Of a stretch of DNA of 64,000 nucleotides, positions 24,518 to 33,859 are shown piece after piece. The stretch is from Sulfobacillus thermosulfidooxidans (GTDB lineage: Bacteria; Bacillota; Sulfobacillia; Sulfobacillales; Sulfobacillaceae): the NCBI RefSeq assembly GCF_001280565.1, contig NZ_LGRO01000002.1, positions 62,001 through 126,000 of the forward strand, read 5' to 3'. The position numbers and the translations under genes were made by a program. How positions within the stretch are numbered: the stretch's first letter is position 1; every line of letters starts with the position of its first letter. The notes below the pieces were generated by a model, which was not told the DNA's origin, did no database searches, and saw only the letters and a list, made by a program, of their open reading frames with translations.

Positions 24518-26946
24518 CCTGTTATTTATGTGAGCAACCTGTTGTCACAGAAGTGCCAGGCGATGGACACATCTTTTGTTGTCATGGCTGCCGAGAATTA
24601 TGGCGGTTAATGGGCGACGAAGAAATTAAAGAATTAAAAAGCCGGCCTGGGGTAAACTGGGAAAACTTACGTGAAAGTATCACCACCCCTACTCCGGTGT
24701 TGCCACTTAATGCCGATCCCAAGACGGTGACCATTGATATTGATGGGATGTGGTGTGCGTCCTGTAGTATTTTGGTCGAACAAGTTCTAACCCGTATGCC
24801 CGGGGTGTTGGGCGCTCAAATTGATTTCGCCACCAGCACCGCCCAAGTGGCGATGGATGCCTCTACCACCTCGTCTCATGAGTTAGAACAAGCTATTATC
24901 AAGCTCGGCTATGATGCTAAAGAGCGGGAAACATCTGACGAAGAATTGGAATTCGACCGCGATTTAGTCCTGCTGCGCCGATTTGGCATTTCTGTGGTGT
25001 TAACGATTTTTGTTATGATGTTTAGCGTACCGGTGTGGTCGGGCTACTTGCCCCAATTTCCTCCCACTTTGCGTGATAGCCTGGAATACGGATTGTGGGC
25101 TTTAGCGACTCCCACGGTCTTCTTTAGCGGATGGCCGTTTCTTAGGGGAGCCTGGTCCTCATTGCGTCATGGTGTGCCGACAATGGATTTGTTGATATCC
25201 ATTGGGAGCCTTTCCGCCTATGGATATAGTATCTATACCATCTTCAGTGGCGGCAAGTATCTCTATTTTGATACCGCCACCATGTTTATTACCTTTTTGC
25301 TGTTAAGCCGAAACTTAGAAGTCGGCACACGCAACCGGGCTGCCGGAGTCGTCCGCATGCTTTCACGGCTTAGTGTCAAATCTGCCTGGGTTCTAAAAGA
25401 CGGACAAGAAATTCAAACCGATATTTCCCAAGTCCACGTCGACGATCAGATAGTGGTACGCCCCGGAGAAAAGGTGCCCGTCGATGGGAATGTGATTGAG
25501 GGGCATTCGGCTATTAATGAAGCGTTCTTAACCGGAGAAGCCGTCCCTGTAGACAAAAAGCCAGGGGATATTGTCTATGCCGGAACCGTGAATTCCACAG
25601 GTAGACTTGTTATTAAAGCTCTTAGGGTCGCAGATGACACGATTTTGGCGCAAACGTCCCGTTTCGTTAAAGCGGCTCAAGGAGCCCAAGGACAATGGCG
25701 TAAATTAGCTGACCGCGTGTTACGCATTTTTGTCCCCTCCGTATTAGTATTTGGACTGCTCACCTTTGTCTATTGGGATTTGGTAGCCAAGGCAGGAACG
25801 GCACCCGCTCTCTTAAACATGATTGCTGTGTTTGTTATTGCCTGTCCTTGTGCATTAAGTGTGGCCACACCATTAGCCGTTCTAGCCGGCGCCCAAAGAT
25901 TAGGTGGCTACGGAATGTTGTTACGGAGTGATGACGCCTTAGAGCGCGCTAGTGATGTGGATATGGTCATTATGGATAAAACCGGCACCTTAACCACCGG
26001 ACAGATGACATTAACGGAGTTTTGGCCCATGAATCCCGAAATCATGCAACTTGTCGGGTCATTGGAATTGGCATCGGAACACCCCATTGCGGCCGCTGTA
26101 ACTAAATACCTGGAACAACAGCATGTCAGCTATTTACCCATTGAACAATTCACCGAAGAACCGGGGTGGGGTATTAAAGGGCAAGTGGCTGGTCATGAGG
26201 TGCATATTGGACAATTGGATGGAAGCGAACAACTTTCTTCGGAGATGCAAGAAAAATTGAGGCAATGGCAAGAAGAAGGGCGTACCATTGCCAAAGTCGT
26301 TGTCGATCACACCATTCAAGCCATTTTCAGTGTAGAAGATCAGCCCCGCGCCCACGCCAGAGAAGCCATTTCATCCTTGGAACAGCAAGGTATCCAGGTT
26401 ATTATGGCCACGGGCGACTCAGAAGAAGCCGCACGCGTCATGGCACAAAAATTAGGCATCACCCGCTATTATGCACGGCAAAAACCCATTGACAAGGCGA
26501 CCTTAGTGGAAAAATTAGAATCAGAAGGTCATCATGTGGCGTTTGTCGGGGACGGAATTAATGATGCACCGGCCCTCGTTAAAGCCCACCTGGGTATCGC
26601 CATGGGCACGGGATCAGATATCGCTATTGAAGCCGGACACTTAACTTTGACCCGTCCCAATTTGATGAGCCTGGTTGACACATTAACCACAAGCAAACAA
26701 GTCACCCGGATAATTAAGCAAAATCTACTATGGGCATTATTTTACAATGTTCTGGCTTTACCAGCTGCGGCTTTAGGGTATACGGGTCCTTTCATCGCGG
26801 CGGTGGCCATGCTACTTTCCTCCGCATTTGTCTTGGCAAATTCTCTGCGTATTTTAGGCTTTTCACCCAAACGCTACATTTTGGGAACCAGTGTGGCGCT
26901 AGGTGTGGGAACTTCACTGGCTCTTATTGCATGGCTCGGTTTATAG
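24505..26946 (+). CDS. FixI/CcoI-type copper-exporting P1B ATPase
   Basis: 813 residues from ATG 24505 (GGAGG upstream). An N-terminal zinc-finger-like CYLCEQP...CCHGC segment specific to FixI/CcoI is followed by a heavy-metal domain with GMWCASC (Cys84, Cys87). Eight membrane helices contain CPC at residues 447-449, and the P-domain has DKTGTLT with phospho-Asp491. The TGEAVP actuator loop and GDGINDAPAL hinge are intact. It exports Cu(I) for insertion into a haem-copper oxidase. The three genes upstream form its cluster; the oxidase itself is not in the window. Confidence 0.9.
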   Translation: MAVLTCYLCEQPVVTEVPGDGHIFCCHGCRELWRLMGDEEIKELKSRPGVNWENLRESITTPTPVLPLNADPKTVTIDIDGMWCASCSILVEQVLTRMPGVLGAQIDFATSTAQVAMDASTTSSHELEQAIIKLGYDAKERETSDEELEFDRDLVLLRRFGISVVLTIFVMMFSVPVWSGYLPQFPPTLRDSLEYGLWALATPTVFFSGWPFLRGAWSSLRHGVPTMDLLISIGSLSAYGYSIYTIFSGGKYLYFDTATMFITFLLLSRNLEVGTRNRAAGVVRMLSRLSVKSAWVLKDGQEIQTDISQVHVDDQIVVRPGEKVPVDGNVIEGHSAINEAFLTGEAVPVDKKPGDIVYAGTVNSTGRLVIKALRVADDTILAQTSRFVKAAQGAQGQWRKLADRVLRIFVPSVLVFGLLTFVYWDLVAKAGTAPALLNMIAVFVIACPCALSVATPLAVLAGAQRLGGYGMLLRSDDALERASDVDMVIMDKTGTLTTGQMTLTEFWPMNPEIMQLVGSLELASEHPIAAAVTKYLEQQHVSYLPIEQFTEEPGWGIKGQVAGHEVHIGQLDGSEQLSSEMQEKLRQWQEEGRTIAKVVVDHTIQAIFSVEDQPRAHAREAISSLEQQGIQVIMATGDSEEAARVMAQKLGITRYYARQKPIDKATLVEKLESEGHHVAFVGDGINDAPALVKAHLGIAMGTGSDIAIEAGHLTLTRPNLMSLVDTLTTSKQVTRIIKQNLLWALFYNVLALPAAALGYTGPFIAAVAMLLSSAFVLANSLRILGFSPKRYILGTSVALGVGTSLALIAWLGL

Positions 26947-26982
26947 CCCGAATAGGATCATCTTTTCGGGCTTTTCTTTTTT
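26945..26982 (+). terminator. Intrinsic terminator after the FixI gene
   Basis: AGCCCGAA...TTCGGGCT hairpin followed by TTTCTTTTTT, directly after the TAG-ended ATPase gene. It separates the copper cluster from the iron permease. Confidence 0.85.
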
Positions 26983-26985
26983 ATT

Positions 26986-27004
26986 GATAACGATTATCAT
27001 TATA
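26986..27004. promoter_or_regulatory. Fur box upstream of the iron permease
   Basis: GATAACGATTATCATTATA matches the 19-base Fur consensus GATAATGATAATCATTATC at 16 positions. It lies about 70 bases before the FTR1 start, with a TATAAT at 27012-27017 just downstream. Iron-replete repression by Fur is expected. Confidence 0.8.
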
Positions 27005-27076
27005 TATAACGTATAATTTTGGGGGATTAGCTAAAGACAATACTATCCCATCCAAAGGAAAACGGAGGAATTGTCA

Positions 27077-27898
27077 GTGCTCGCCACGGCCGTGATTTTT
27101 GCCCGGGAATCTCTTGAAGCCAGTCTTATTGTTGCCATCATCTTTAGTTATTTAAAGCAAATCCATGCTCCCCCTAATCTTTATGGGCAAGTGTGGACTG
27201 GTATTCTCATCGCCTTAACTATAGACGGGTTTTTAGGTATGGTCATTTGGTTTACCATTCATGCCTACACGGGAACATCCTTACAGACCATACTTGAAGC
27301 CCTGACCTATGTTCTGGCTGCCATATTACTCACGGGCATGAGCTTTTGGATGAAAAATCAAAGTCCCCACCTCAAGCGTGACCTCCAAGAACACGTCGAA
27401 AAATCGTTAAATGATTCGAAACGCTGGGCCCTGGTATTGTTAGCAGGTATCACTGTCGGGCGGGAAGGACTTGAGACCACTGTTTTTATCCTTGCCCTCA
27501 GCTTCCACACCACATCGGGCGCCATGATATTAGGGGCGTTAATCGGTCTTGGCATTGGCATCTATGCTAGTTATGCCATTTATCATTTAGGTCGTGGATT
27601 ACCGTTGAGAACCTTTTTTAACGTGTTTGGTACGTTATTATTGATTTTTGCCTCGGCATTGCTTGCGGATGGGGTCGAAGACTTTCAAAACATACATTGG
27701 TTGCCAGGTGGCCACTGGATTTTATGGAACACGGGTCACTTCCTCAGTGAATCCAGTGTCTTGGGCGACATTCTCCACACCTTCGTAGGATATGCCCAGT
27801 CTCCCACCGGATTACAAATGGGCGTCTATGTGGGATTTCTCCTTTTGACTATCCCGCGCTATCTCAAAGTCTCCCCAAAAATCCCCGTCAGAAGCTAA
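27077..27898 (+). CDS. FTR1-family high-affinity iron permease
   Basis: A 273-residue, seven-helix protein with both REXLE iron-binding motifs: RESLE at residues 10-14 and REGLE at 129-133. GTG 27077 is chosen (GGAGG eight bases upstream); TTG 27071 would be too close to that site. FTR1 proteins take up Fe(III), usually with an oxidase or periplasmic partner (EfeO/EfeB), neither of which is here. The Fur box upstream supports the function. Confidence 0.9.
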   Translation: MLATAVIFARESLEASLIVAIIFSYLKQIHAPPNLYGQVWTGILIALTIDGFLGMVIWFTIHAYTGTSLQTILEALTYVLAAILLTGMSFWMKNQSPHLKRDLQEHVEKSLNDSKRWALVLLAGITVGREGLETTVFILALSFHTTSGAMILGALIGLGIGIYASYAIYHLGRGLPLRTFFNVFGTLLLIFASALLADGVEDFQNIHWLPGGHWILWNTGHFLSESSVLGDILHTFVGYAQSPTGLQMGVYVGFLLLTIPRYLKVSPKIPVRS

Positions 27899-27962
27899 AG
27901 GTCCCTGGGCTAGCAGATATTGCCTTGCCCACGGACACTTTTGTAGCCTATCCCAAAAACTT

Positions 27963-29354
27963 TTAAGGTCGGTAACCCTGATCTGCCAGCCACTTTTGGG
28001 TTGCGGCAATTTGCTCCTTGACCCGCTTGGGCGCTGTACCCATGGGTTGCTGGCGTTTTTCCACCAGGTTCTCCGGACTCAGTTGTTTCAGCCACTCCGG
28101 ATTAACCTGAGGAGCAACGGATTTCAGCCAATTTGCATCGACATCCCCAAAGCCCTTGCCGAGAGATTCTAAGGCAGTGACGACATGCCCAACCAAGTGA
28201 TGTGCTTCGCGGAAGGTCATTCCCGACTTCACCAGCATATCGGCGAGATCTGTGGCCGCCGTAAAATCGTTGCCGAGGCGTTTGGCAATGCGATCGCGAT
28301 TGACCGTCAATGTTCTTAACATCCCAGAGACAACGGTCAGCACACTGTTCATGGTGTCAACCACATCAAAGACGGCTTCTTTGTCTTCTTGCATATCCGA
28401 ATCATAGGCGAGAGGCAAGCCTTTCATCGTGGTCAATAGACCTTGCAAGCGCCCTATCACGCGCCCCGCCTTTCCACGGGTTAATTCCGCAACATCAGGA
28501 TTCCGTTTTTGCGGCATAATGGACGATCCGGTTGAATAAGCATCGGAGATGCGCACATAACCAAATTCTTGACTAGACCACAATACAAGTTCCTCCGCTA
28601 GCCGGCTCATATGCACCATAGTCAAGGAAGCCCAAGACAAAAACTCAAGAAGAAAATCACGGTCTGAAACGGCGTCAATCGAATTGTCATACACGCGTGC
28701 AAGACCTAATAATTCAGCAGTCCGGGCAGGATTGGTAGGATAGGGGGTTCCGCTTAAGGCCCCGGCCCCTAGAGGTGAATAATTGGTTCGCTCCCGCCAT
28801 TGGCTTAAACGCTCAAAATCCCGCACAAACATACTCTTATACGCTAGCCAGTGATGGGACAACAGGACAGGCTGCGCAGCTTGCATATGCGTATAACCCG
28901 GTATAATGACATCTAAATCGGCGGCTGCACGCTCGACGAGGGCATGGATCATATCCAGCAAACCCCACTGCAATTGTTCCCCAACATCTAACATATAAAG
29001 ATGCATGTCTAAAGCCACTTGGTCATTGCGGCTGCGCGCTGTATGCAGCATTCCACTCACCGGGCCAATAATCTCGGCCAAACGTCCCTCGACATTCATA
29101 TGCACATCTTCCCATTCGAGACGAGGGGTCAATTGACCAGTTTCCCATTCCTGACGGATTTGTTCGAGACCCGCAATAATCTTCTCGGCCGCTTCCGCCG
29201 TCACTATCTGCTGTTCCGCCAGCATCGTCACATGGGCAATAGAGCCTCTCACATCGTAGGGAAGTAACCGCCAATCAAAAAACACCGACGCTGTAAAATG
29301 GGCCGCTTGTTGATCCAGTTGAGCCTGAAGTCTGGGACTTCGAGCCATATCCAT
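27963..29354 (-). CDS. argH: Argininosuccinate lyase
   Basis: A 463-residue member of the fumarase/aspartase superfamily with the signature GSSIMPQKRNPD and the early SRNDQVALDMHLYML segment. It cleaves argininosuccinate to arginine and fumarate. It is the last gene of argCJBDGH; its ATG overlaps the argG stop by one base (TAATG), giving translational coupling. Confidence 0.96.
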   Translation of the reverse strand: MDMARSPRLQAQLDQQAAHFTASVFFDWRLLPYDVRGSIAHVTMLAEQQIVTAEAAEKIIAGLEQIRQEWETGQLTPRLEWEDVHMNVEGRLAEIIGPVSGMLHTARSRNDQVALDMHLYMLDVGEQLQWGLLDMIHALVERAAADLDVIIPGYTHMQAAQPVLLSHHWLAYKSMFVRDFERLSQWRERTNYSPLGAGALSGTPYPTNPARTAELLGLARVYDNSIDAVSDRDFLLEFLSWASLTMVHMSRLAEELVLWSSQEFGYVRISDAYSTGSSIMPQKRNPDVAELTRGKAGRVIGRLQGLLTTMKGLPLAYDSDMQEDKEAVFDVVDTMNSVLTVVSGMLRTLTVNRDRIAKRLGNDFTAATDLADMLVKSGMTFREAHHLVGHVVTALESLGKGFGDVDANWLKSVAPQVNPEWLKQLSPENLVEKRQQPMGTAPKRVKEQIAATQKWLADQGYRP

Positions 29355-30577
29355 TAAGCATCACCCCGTTGTTGCAAAAGACGCTGCCTGACCGCTAAGG
29401 GAAGGCCAAAGAGGTGAATAAACCCTTCTGCATCGTGGTGGTTGTATTGACCCCCGTCAAAAGTCGCCAAATCTTCCGAATACAAAGAGAACGGCGAGGT
29501 CATGGCATGGACCGTGGCGCAACCCTTATAGAGCATGACATCCACCTCGCCGCTTACGACATCATTAGCCGCATTGACAAACGCCATCAGCGATTCCCGC
29601 AATGCCGAAAACCAAAAGCCATCGTAAATCAACCGGGCCATGCGAAGCGCCACAGTTTGAGCAAAGGCTTGCGTTTCACGATCCCAGGTCAAAGAGGTTA
29701 AACCCTGATGCGCCGTGTAAAGAATGGTGCCTCCAGGTGTTTCATAGACCCCTCGAGATTTCATCCCCACGAGACGGTTTTCAACCATGGTGACCCGTCC
29801 TATTCCGTGCTTGGCGCCTAGCTGGTTAAGGGTTTGCATCAAATCGACGGGATCTTTCTCCTCACCATTAATAGCCACCGGGACTCCTTTTTCAAAGCGA
29901 ACTCGCACCCACTCCGGGGTATTTGGCGCCTTCAGTGGATCAGTGGTCCAGGTATAAACATCGGGTGGGGTTTTCACGCTGGGATCTTCCAGTACACCAC
30001 CTTCATGGCTAATATGCCAGAGATTTTGATCACGAGAGTAGGGACTCGAAGGTGTCGCCGATACCGGAATATTATGCTCCTTGGCATAAGCCATCGCCTC
30101 ATTCCGCCCGGTAATGTGCCATTCCCGCCATGGTGCAATCACTTTCAAATCTGGCGCCCAGGCCATGACACCCAATTCAAAGCGGACTTGGTCATTGCCC
30201 TTTCCCGTGGCTCCATGGGCGACCGCGGTCGCGTGATATTCTCTGGCTACCTCAACGAGGTGCTTAGCAATTAACGGCCGGGCAATGGCCGTGCCAAGCA
30301 AATAGACATTTTCGTATATGGCCTGGGATTTCAGCATGGGAAACGCATAGTCCGTTAAAAATTCTTGTCGCAAATCTTTAATCACAACCGCTTTGGCGCC
30401 CGAAGCAAACGCTTTGTCCCGGACTTTATTTAAGTCTTCCCCTTGACCTAAATCCGCACAAAAAGCCACCACCTCGACCCCATAGTTTTCTTTGAGCCAG
30501 GGAATAATAATGGAGGTATCTAACCCTCCGGAGTAGGCCAAAACCACCGTGTCATGAGGATGAATCCCGTCAACCAT
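29354..30577 (-). CDS. argG: Argininosuccinate synthase
   Basis: A 407-residue enzyme with the ATP pyrophosphatase P-loop VLAYSGGLDTSIIIPWL, the citrulline/aspartate segment AVAHGATGKGNDQVRFELG and the SPYSRDQNLWHISHEGG motif. It joins citrulline and aspartate using ATP. AAGGAG precedes the ATG. It is fifth in the arg operon, five bases after argD. Confidence 0.96.
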   Translation of the reverse strand: MVDGIHPHDTVVLAYSGGLDTSIIIPWLKENYGVEVVAFCADLGQGEDLNKVRDKAFASGAKAVVIKDLRQEFLTDYAFPMLKSQAIYENVYLLGTAIARPLIAKHLVEVAREYHATAVAHGATGKGNDQVRFELGVMAWAPDLKVIAPWREWHITGRNEAMAYAKEHNIPVSATPSSPYSRDQNLWHISHEGGVLEDPSVKTPPDVYTWTTDPLKAPNTPEWVRVRFEKGVPVAINGEEKDPVDLMQTLNQLGAKHGIGRVTMVENRLVGMKSRGVYETPGGTILYTAHQGLTSLTWDRETQAFAQTVALRMARLIYDGFWFSALRESLMAFVNAANDVVSGEVDVMLYKGCATVHAMTSPFSLYSEDLATFDGGQYNHHDAEGFIHLFGLPLAVRQRLLQQRGDA

Positions 30578-30582
30578 CTTTG

Positions 30583-31770
30583 TTACGCTCCTTCACGTTG
30601 TGATGTGATATATGATGAGAAAACCTGGGTCATAATCTCAAAAAATGCATCGAGTGCACGATCATCGATAATAAGCGGCGGCAACATGCGAATGACATCA
30701 GGCTTCGGTGCATTTAAGATCAGGCCTTTATCAAGCGCGTCCAATACCAAAGTTTTGGCGGGTGTCTTGACAACCAGTCCCCACATGAGCCCTCGTCCCC
30801 GGTAGCCGCTGACAATCTCGGGGAAGGCGTCTTGCAAGGCTGTCAGCTTAGCTTCCATTTTGGGAGCCATCTGGCGGACATGCTCGAGTCCTTCGCTTTG
30901 TAGCCAGTCTAAAACTTCTAATGCCACACTTGCAGCCAAAGGATTACCTCCAAATGTGGTCCCGTGATCTCCGGGCTGAAAATACTGGGCCACCTCTTCT
31001 TTGGCTAACATGCCGCCAATGGGGATCCCCGCACCAAGCCCTTTGGCCACCGTAATGATATCCGGCTTAATGCCTTCGTGCTGAAACCCAAACCAATCCC
31101 CGGTTCGTCCCATTCCCGTCTGCACTTCATCGACCATCAAAAGCGTACCAGCATCCTGAGCGAGTTTGGCGGCTTGGGATAAATATCCAGGAGGAAGAGG
31201 AACAACTCCTCCTTCTCCTTGAATCGTTTCGACAATCAACCCACAAGGTTTAAAACGGTCTAGCGCTTCTTCTAATGCGGACAGATTTCCTGCCTCGACT
31301 TCATAAAATCCGGGCACTAAAGGAGTAAAAGGGTCTTGATAGGCCGGAACAAATGTGGCCGACAACGAGCCCATCGTACGCCCATGAAATCCTCCACTTA
31401 AACTGAGAATCGCCGAGCGCCCCACCGTCTTCCCATAGCGGCGCATTAGCTTAATTCCGGCTTCATTAGCTTCCGTCCCGCTATTGGCCCATAACGACCA
31501 GTACCCTTCAGTGATCTCGGCCATTTTATTGCTTAAGTCAATCCCGGGCTGGTGCCAAAACAAGTTTGAGGTGTGCGTAAGGCTTAGAGCTTGATTCAGA
31601 GCCTTAGCCACACGGTCATGGTTATAGCCTAAGGCATTGACTCCAATTCCCGCCAAGAAGTCCCAGTAGTGTTTGCCATGAATGTCCCATACTTCAGCGC
31701 CTTGACCATGACTTAATGTCACGGGATAGCGTGCATATACGGCCATGAGATGATTTTCCGTCATTGCCAT
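30583..31770 (-). CDS. argD: Acetylornithine aminotransferase
   Basis: A 395-residue class III aminotransferase with LWANSGTEANEAGIKLMRRYG (PLP phosphate), SLSGGFHGRTMGSLSAT, MVDEVQTGMGRTG and PLP lysine in ITVAKGLGAGIPIGGML. It converts N-acetylglutamate semialdehyde to N-acetylornithine. Fourth gene of the arg operon. The second in-frame ATG (31764) could also be the start. Confidence 0.94.
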   Translation of the reverse strand: MAMTENHLMAVYARYPVTLSHGQGAEVWDIHGKHYWDFLAGIGVNALGYNHDRVAKALNQALSLTHTSNLFWHQPGIDLSNKMAEITEGYWSLWANSGTEANEAGIKLMRRYGKTVGRSAILSLSGGFHGRTMGSLSATFVPAYQDPFTPLVPGFYEVEAGNLSALEEALDRFKPCGLIVETIQGEGGVVPLPPGYLSQAAKLAQDAGTLLMVDEVQTGMGRTGDWFGFQHEGIKPDIITVAKGLGAGIPIGGMLAKEEVAQYFQPGDHGTTFGGNPLAASVALEVLDWLQSEGLEHVRQMAPKMEAKLTALQDAFPEIVSGYRGRGLMWGLVVKTPAKTLVLDALDKGLILNAPKPDVIRMLPPLIIDDRALDAFFEIMTQVFSSYITSQREGA

Positions 31771-31832
31771 TCTCTTTGTCGTGCCCCTTTCGTCATTGTT
31801 CCTGCCGCCATCGTGTCACACCATCGCCTAAT

Positions 31833-32588
31833 CTAGACGATGTGTGTTGTCCGGTCTCGATCATCATAAAACGCCCCAATCAATACCTGCTTGACTCCCC
31901 CCTGCAAAGCTCTTTGGGCTGCTTGCAATTTCGGAATCATCCCCTCGGTCGCTTTCCCTTGTTCAATCCAGAAACTAATTTCATCCTGACTCAGATGATC
32001 CACGATGGAGGCGTCCGGAGCTGGACTTGTCCTGAGTCCACCACGATCGGTATAAAATACCAGCAAATCTGCTCCCAAGTGACGGGCCACAGCCTCGGCC
32101 ACCCCATCCCCGTTACAATTTAAAATTTCGGTATGCGATTCATTGGGCGCCAAAGGCGCAATCACCGGAACGTATCCTAAAGACCATAAGCGCTCTAGCA
32201 AGTCCGTTTTGACATGGCTAATATATCCCACATAGCCAAGCTCCTTCGGAGGCAGATGCCTCGCGACCATGAAAGCGCCATCCATTCCTGAAAGTCCGAT
32301 GGCTGTAATACCTTGGCGATTTAACGCGTGAACTAGCAGAGCATTCATTTCTCCCCGTAAGATCCTGATAACATGCCCTAAAACTTCGGGAGTCGTTATG
32401 CGTTGCCCTTGATAAAATTGAACCGGGGTTTGAGTTTGTCTTAAGCTTTCGGAAATCGCGGGTCCGCCTCCATGGACAACGACCAGATGATGACCTTCCG
32501 CCACAAAAGCTTGGATTTCCCTCATCCATGGCGAGTTACCGGGCCCATCACTTAAGACACTTCCTCCCACTTTGATCACAACACGCAT
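31833..32588 (-). CDS. argB: Acetylglutamate kinase
   Basis: A 251-residue amino-acid-kinase-fold enzyme. IKVGGSVLS at the N-terminus, VVVHGGGPAISESL for the phosphate loop, NCNGDGVAEAVARHLGADLLVFYTDRGGL for the nucleotide site and a KATEGMIPKLQAAQRAL lysine segment. It phosphorylates N-acetylglutamate and is often the arginine-feedback step; the N-terminal helix of arginine-sensitive forms is absent, in keeping with a linear or ArgR-controlled pathway. Confidence 0.94.
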   Translation of the reverse strand: MRVVIKVGGSVLSDGPGNSPWMREIQAFVAEGHHLVVVHGGGPAISESLRQTQTPVQFYQGQRITTPEVLGHVIRILRGEMNALLVHALNRQGITAIGLSGMDGAFMVARHLPPKELGYVGYISHVKTDLLERLWSLGYVPVIAPLAPNESHTEILNCNGDGVAEAVARHLGADLLVFYTDRGGLRTSPAPDASIVDHLSQDEISFWIEQGKATEGMIPKLQAAQRALQGGVKQVLIGAFYDDRDRTTHIV

Positions 32589-32615
32589 AAAATTTTTGCC
32601 TCTCCTATCATGACA

Positions 32616-33854
32616 CTACGTGCGGTAATGGGCATTGATTTCAACGTAACGCTCGGTCAAGTCACAACCCCAGGCCTGGGCATCATGAGATCCGTTGTGT
32701 AGGTCTACCTCAATCACCACTTCATGTTGGCCCATAATCTCTTTGGCTTCATCTTCATCGAAATGGGTGGGCAGACCGCGGTCAAATAAGGTCAGGGGAC
32801 CAATCCGAATGGCGACCTGATCGGGTTCAAAGGCCCCGGGGGTTGTCCCGATAGCTGCCAAAATTCTTCCCCAATTAGGGTCTTGCCCATAAATGGCTGC
32901 CTTAACCAAGTTAGAACGCACCACGGCGCGTGCCTTTTGGGCTGCATCCTCTTCTGACTGAGCACCTTTGACATGACACGTAATGAGATGAGTAGCTCCC
33001 TCTCCATCATCCGCGATCATGCGCGCGGCTTGCCGCAATAAATGTGTCAAGGCCGATTGAAAAAGGTTAACCGATTCCGGACTTTCAATAACCACGCGGC
33101 TAAACCCATTAGCCATCATTAATACCATATCATTGGTTGAGGGATCGCCATCCACGGAAATACGATGAAAACTTCGGTCCACAGCCTGACGCAAAAGATG
33201 GTCTTGAAGCTCTTTGTCAATCACGGCATCTGTGGTAACAAAAGCTAACATGGTTGCCATATTAGGATAAATCATCCCGGAGCCCTTGGCCATCAGGCCC
33301 AAGCGCACCGTGCCTTCTGGCAGAGTGACATCGGCGGCTAATACTTTAGGAACCTGGTCTGTCGTCAAAATCGCTTCACTGGCGGTTTTGCCGTCACAGT
33401 CCCGGTGCTGTTCCCATTGTTCCAACAACTGATCAATACCCTGATCAATCTTGTCCATAGGAAGAGGCACACCAATGACTCCAGTCGATGCGACAGCGAC
33501 AAAGGAGGGCGGAATATTGAGACCTCTGGCCGTACGTTCCTGCATAAGGGCCGCGTCTTTTTCTCCTTGGGGACCAGTCGCCGCGTTGGCATTGCCCGCA
33601 TTAATAATGACGGCCTGACATAATCCGTGATAGACAGTTTTTTGAGTCAGCAATACAGGCCATGCCTTAGCCGTATTCGTCGTAAACAATCCAGAAACCA
33701 CAGCCGGTTTGACCGACCAGATCAGGGCCATATCCGGACGACCCCTAAGAATGCCAGCAGCCGTCCCAAAAGCCTTAAACCCTAATGGCGTGGTAATATT
33801 CCCCATTTTCCAAGTCATGTGTGCCAAGGCGGGTTCTATAATATTTCTTATCAT
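32616..33854 (-). CDS. argJ: Bifunctional ornithine acetyltransferase / N-acetylglutamate synthase
   Basis: About 412 residues from ATG 33854, whose GGAG ribosome binding site overlaps the argC stop; the frame extends to 33896 inside argC. The self-cleavage and nucleophile site is the Thr of PNMATMLAFVTTDA after GLMAKGSGMIYP. GNIEN-type features include VSGLFTTNTAKAWPV and IINAGNANAATGPQG. It recycles acetyl groups from acetylornithine to glutamate, making the pathway cyclic. Confidence 0.94.
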   Translation of the reverse strand: MIRNIIEPALAHMTWKMGNITTPLGFKAFGTAAGILRGRPDMALIWSVKPAVVSGLFTTNTAKAWPVLLTQKTVYHGLCQAVIINAGNANAATGPQGEKDAALMQERTARGLNIPPSFVAVASTGVIGVPLPMDKIDQGIDQLLEQWEQHRDCDGKTASEAILTTDQVPKVLAADVTLPEGTVRLGLMAKGSGMIYPNMATMLAFVTTDAVIDKELQDHLLRQAVDRSFHRISVDGDPSTNDMVLMMANGFSRVVIESPESVNLFQSALTHLLRQAARMIADDGEGATHLITCHVKGAQSEEDAAQKARAVVRSNLVKAAIYGQDPNWGRILAAIGTTPGAFEPDQVAIRIGPLTLFDRGLPTHFDEDEAKEIMGQHEVVIEVDLHNGSHDAQAWGCDLTERYVEINAHYRT

Positions 33855-33859
33855 CTTTG

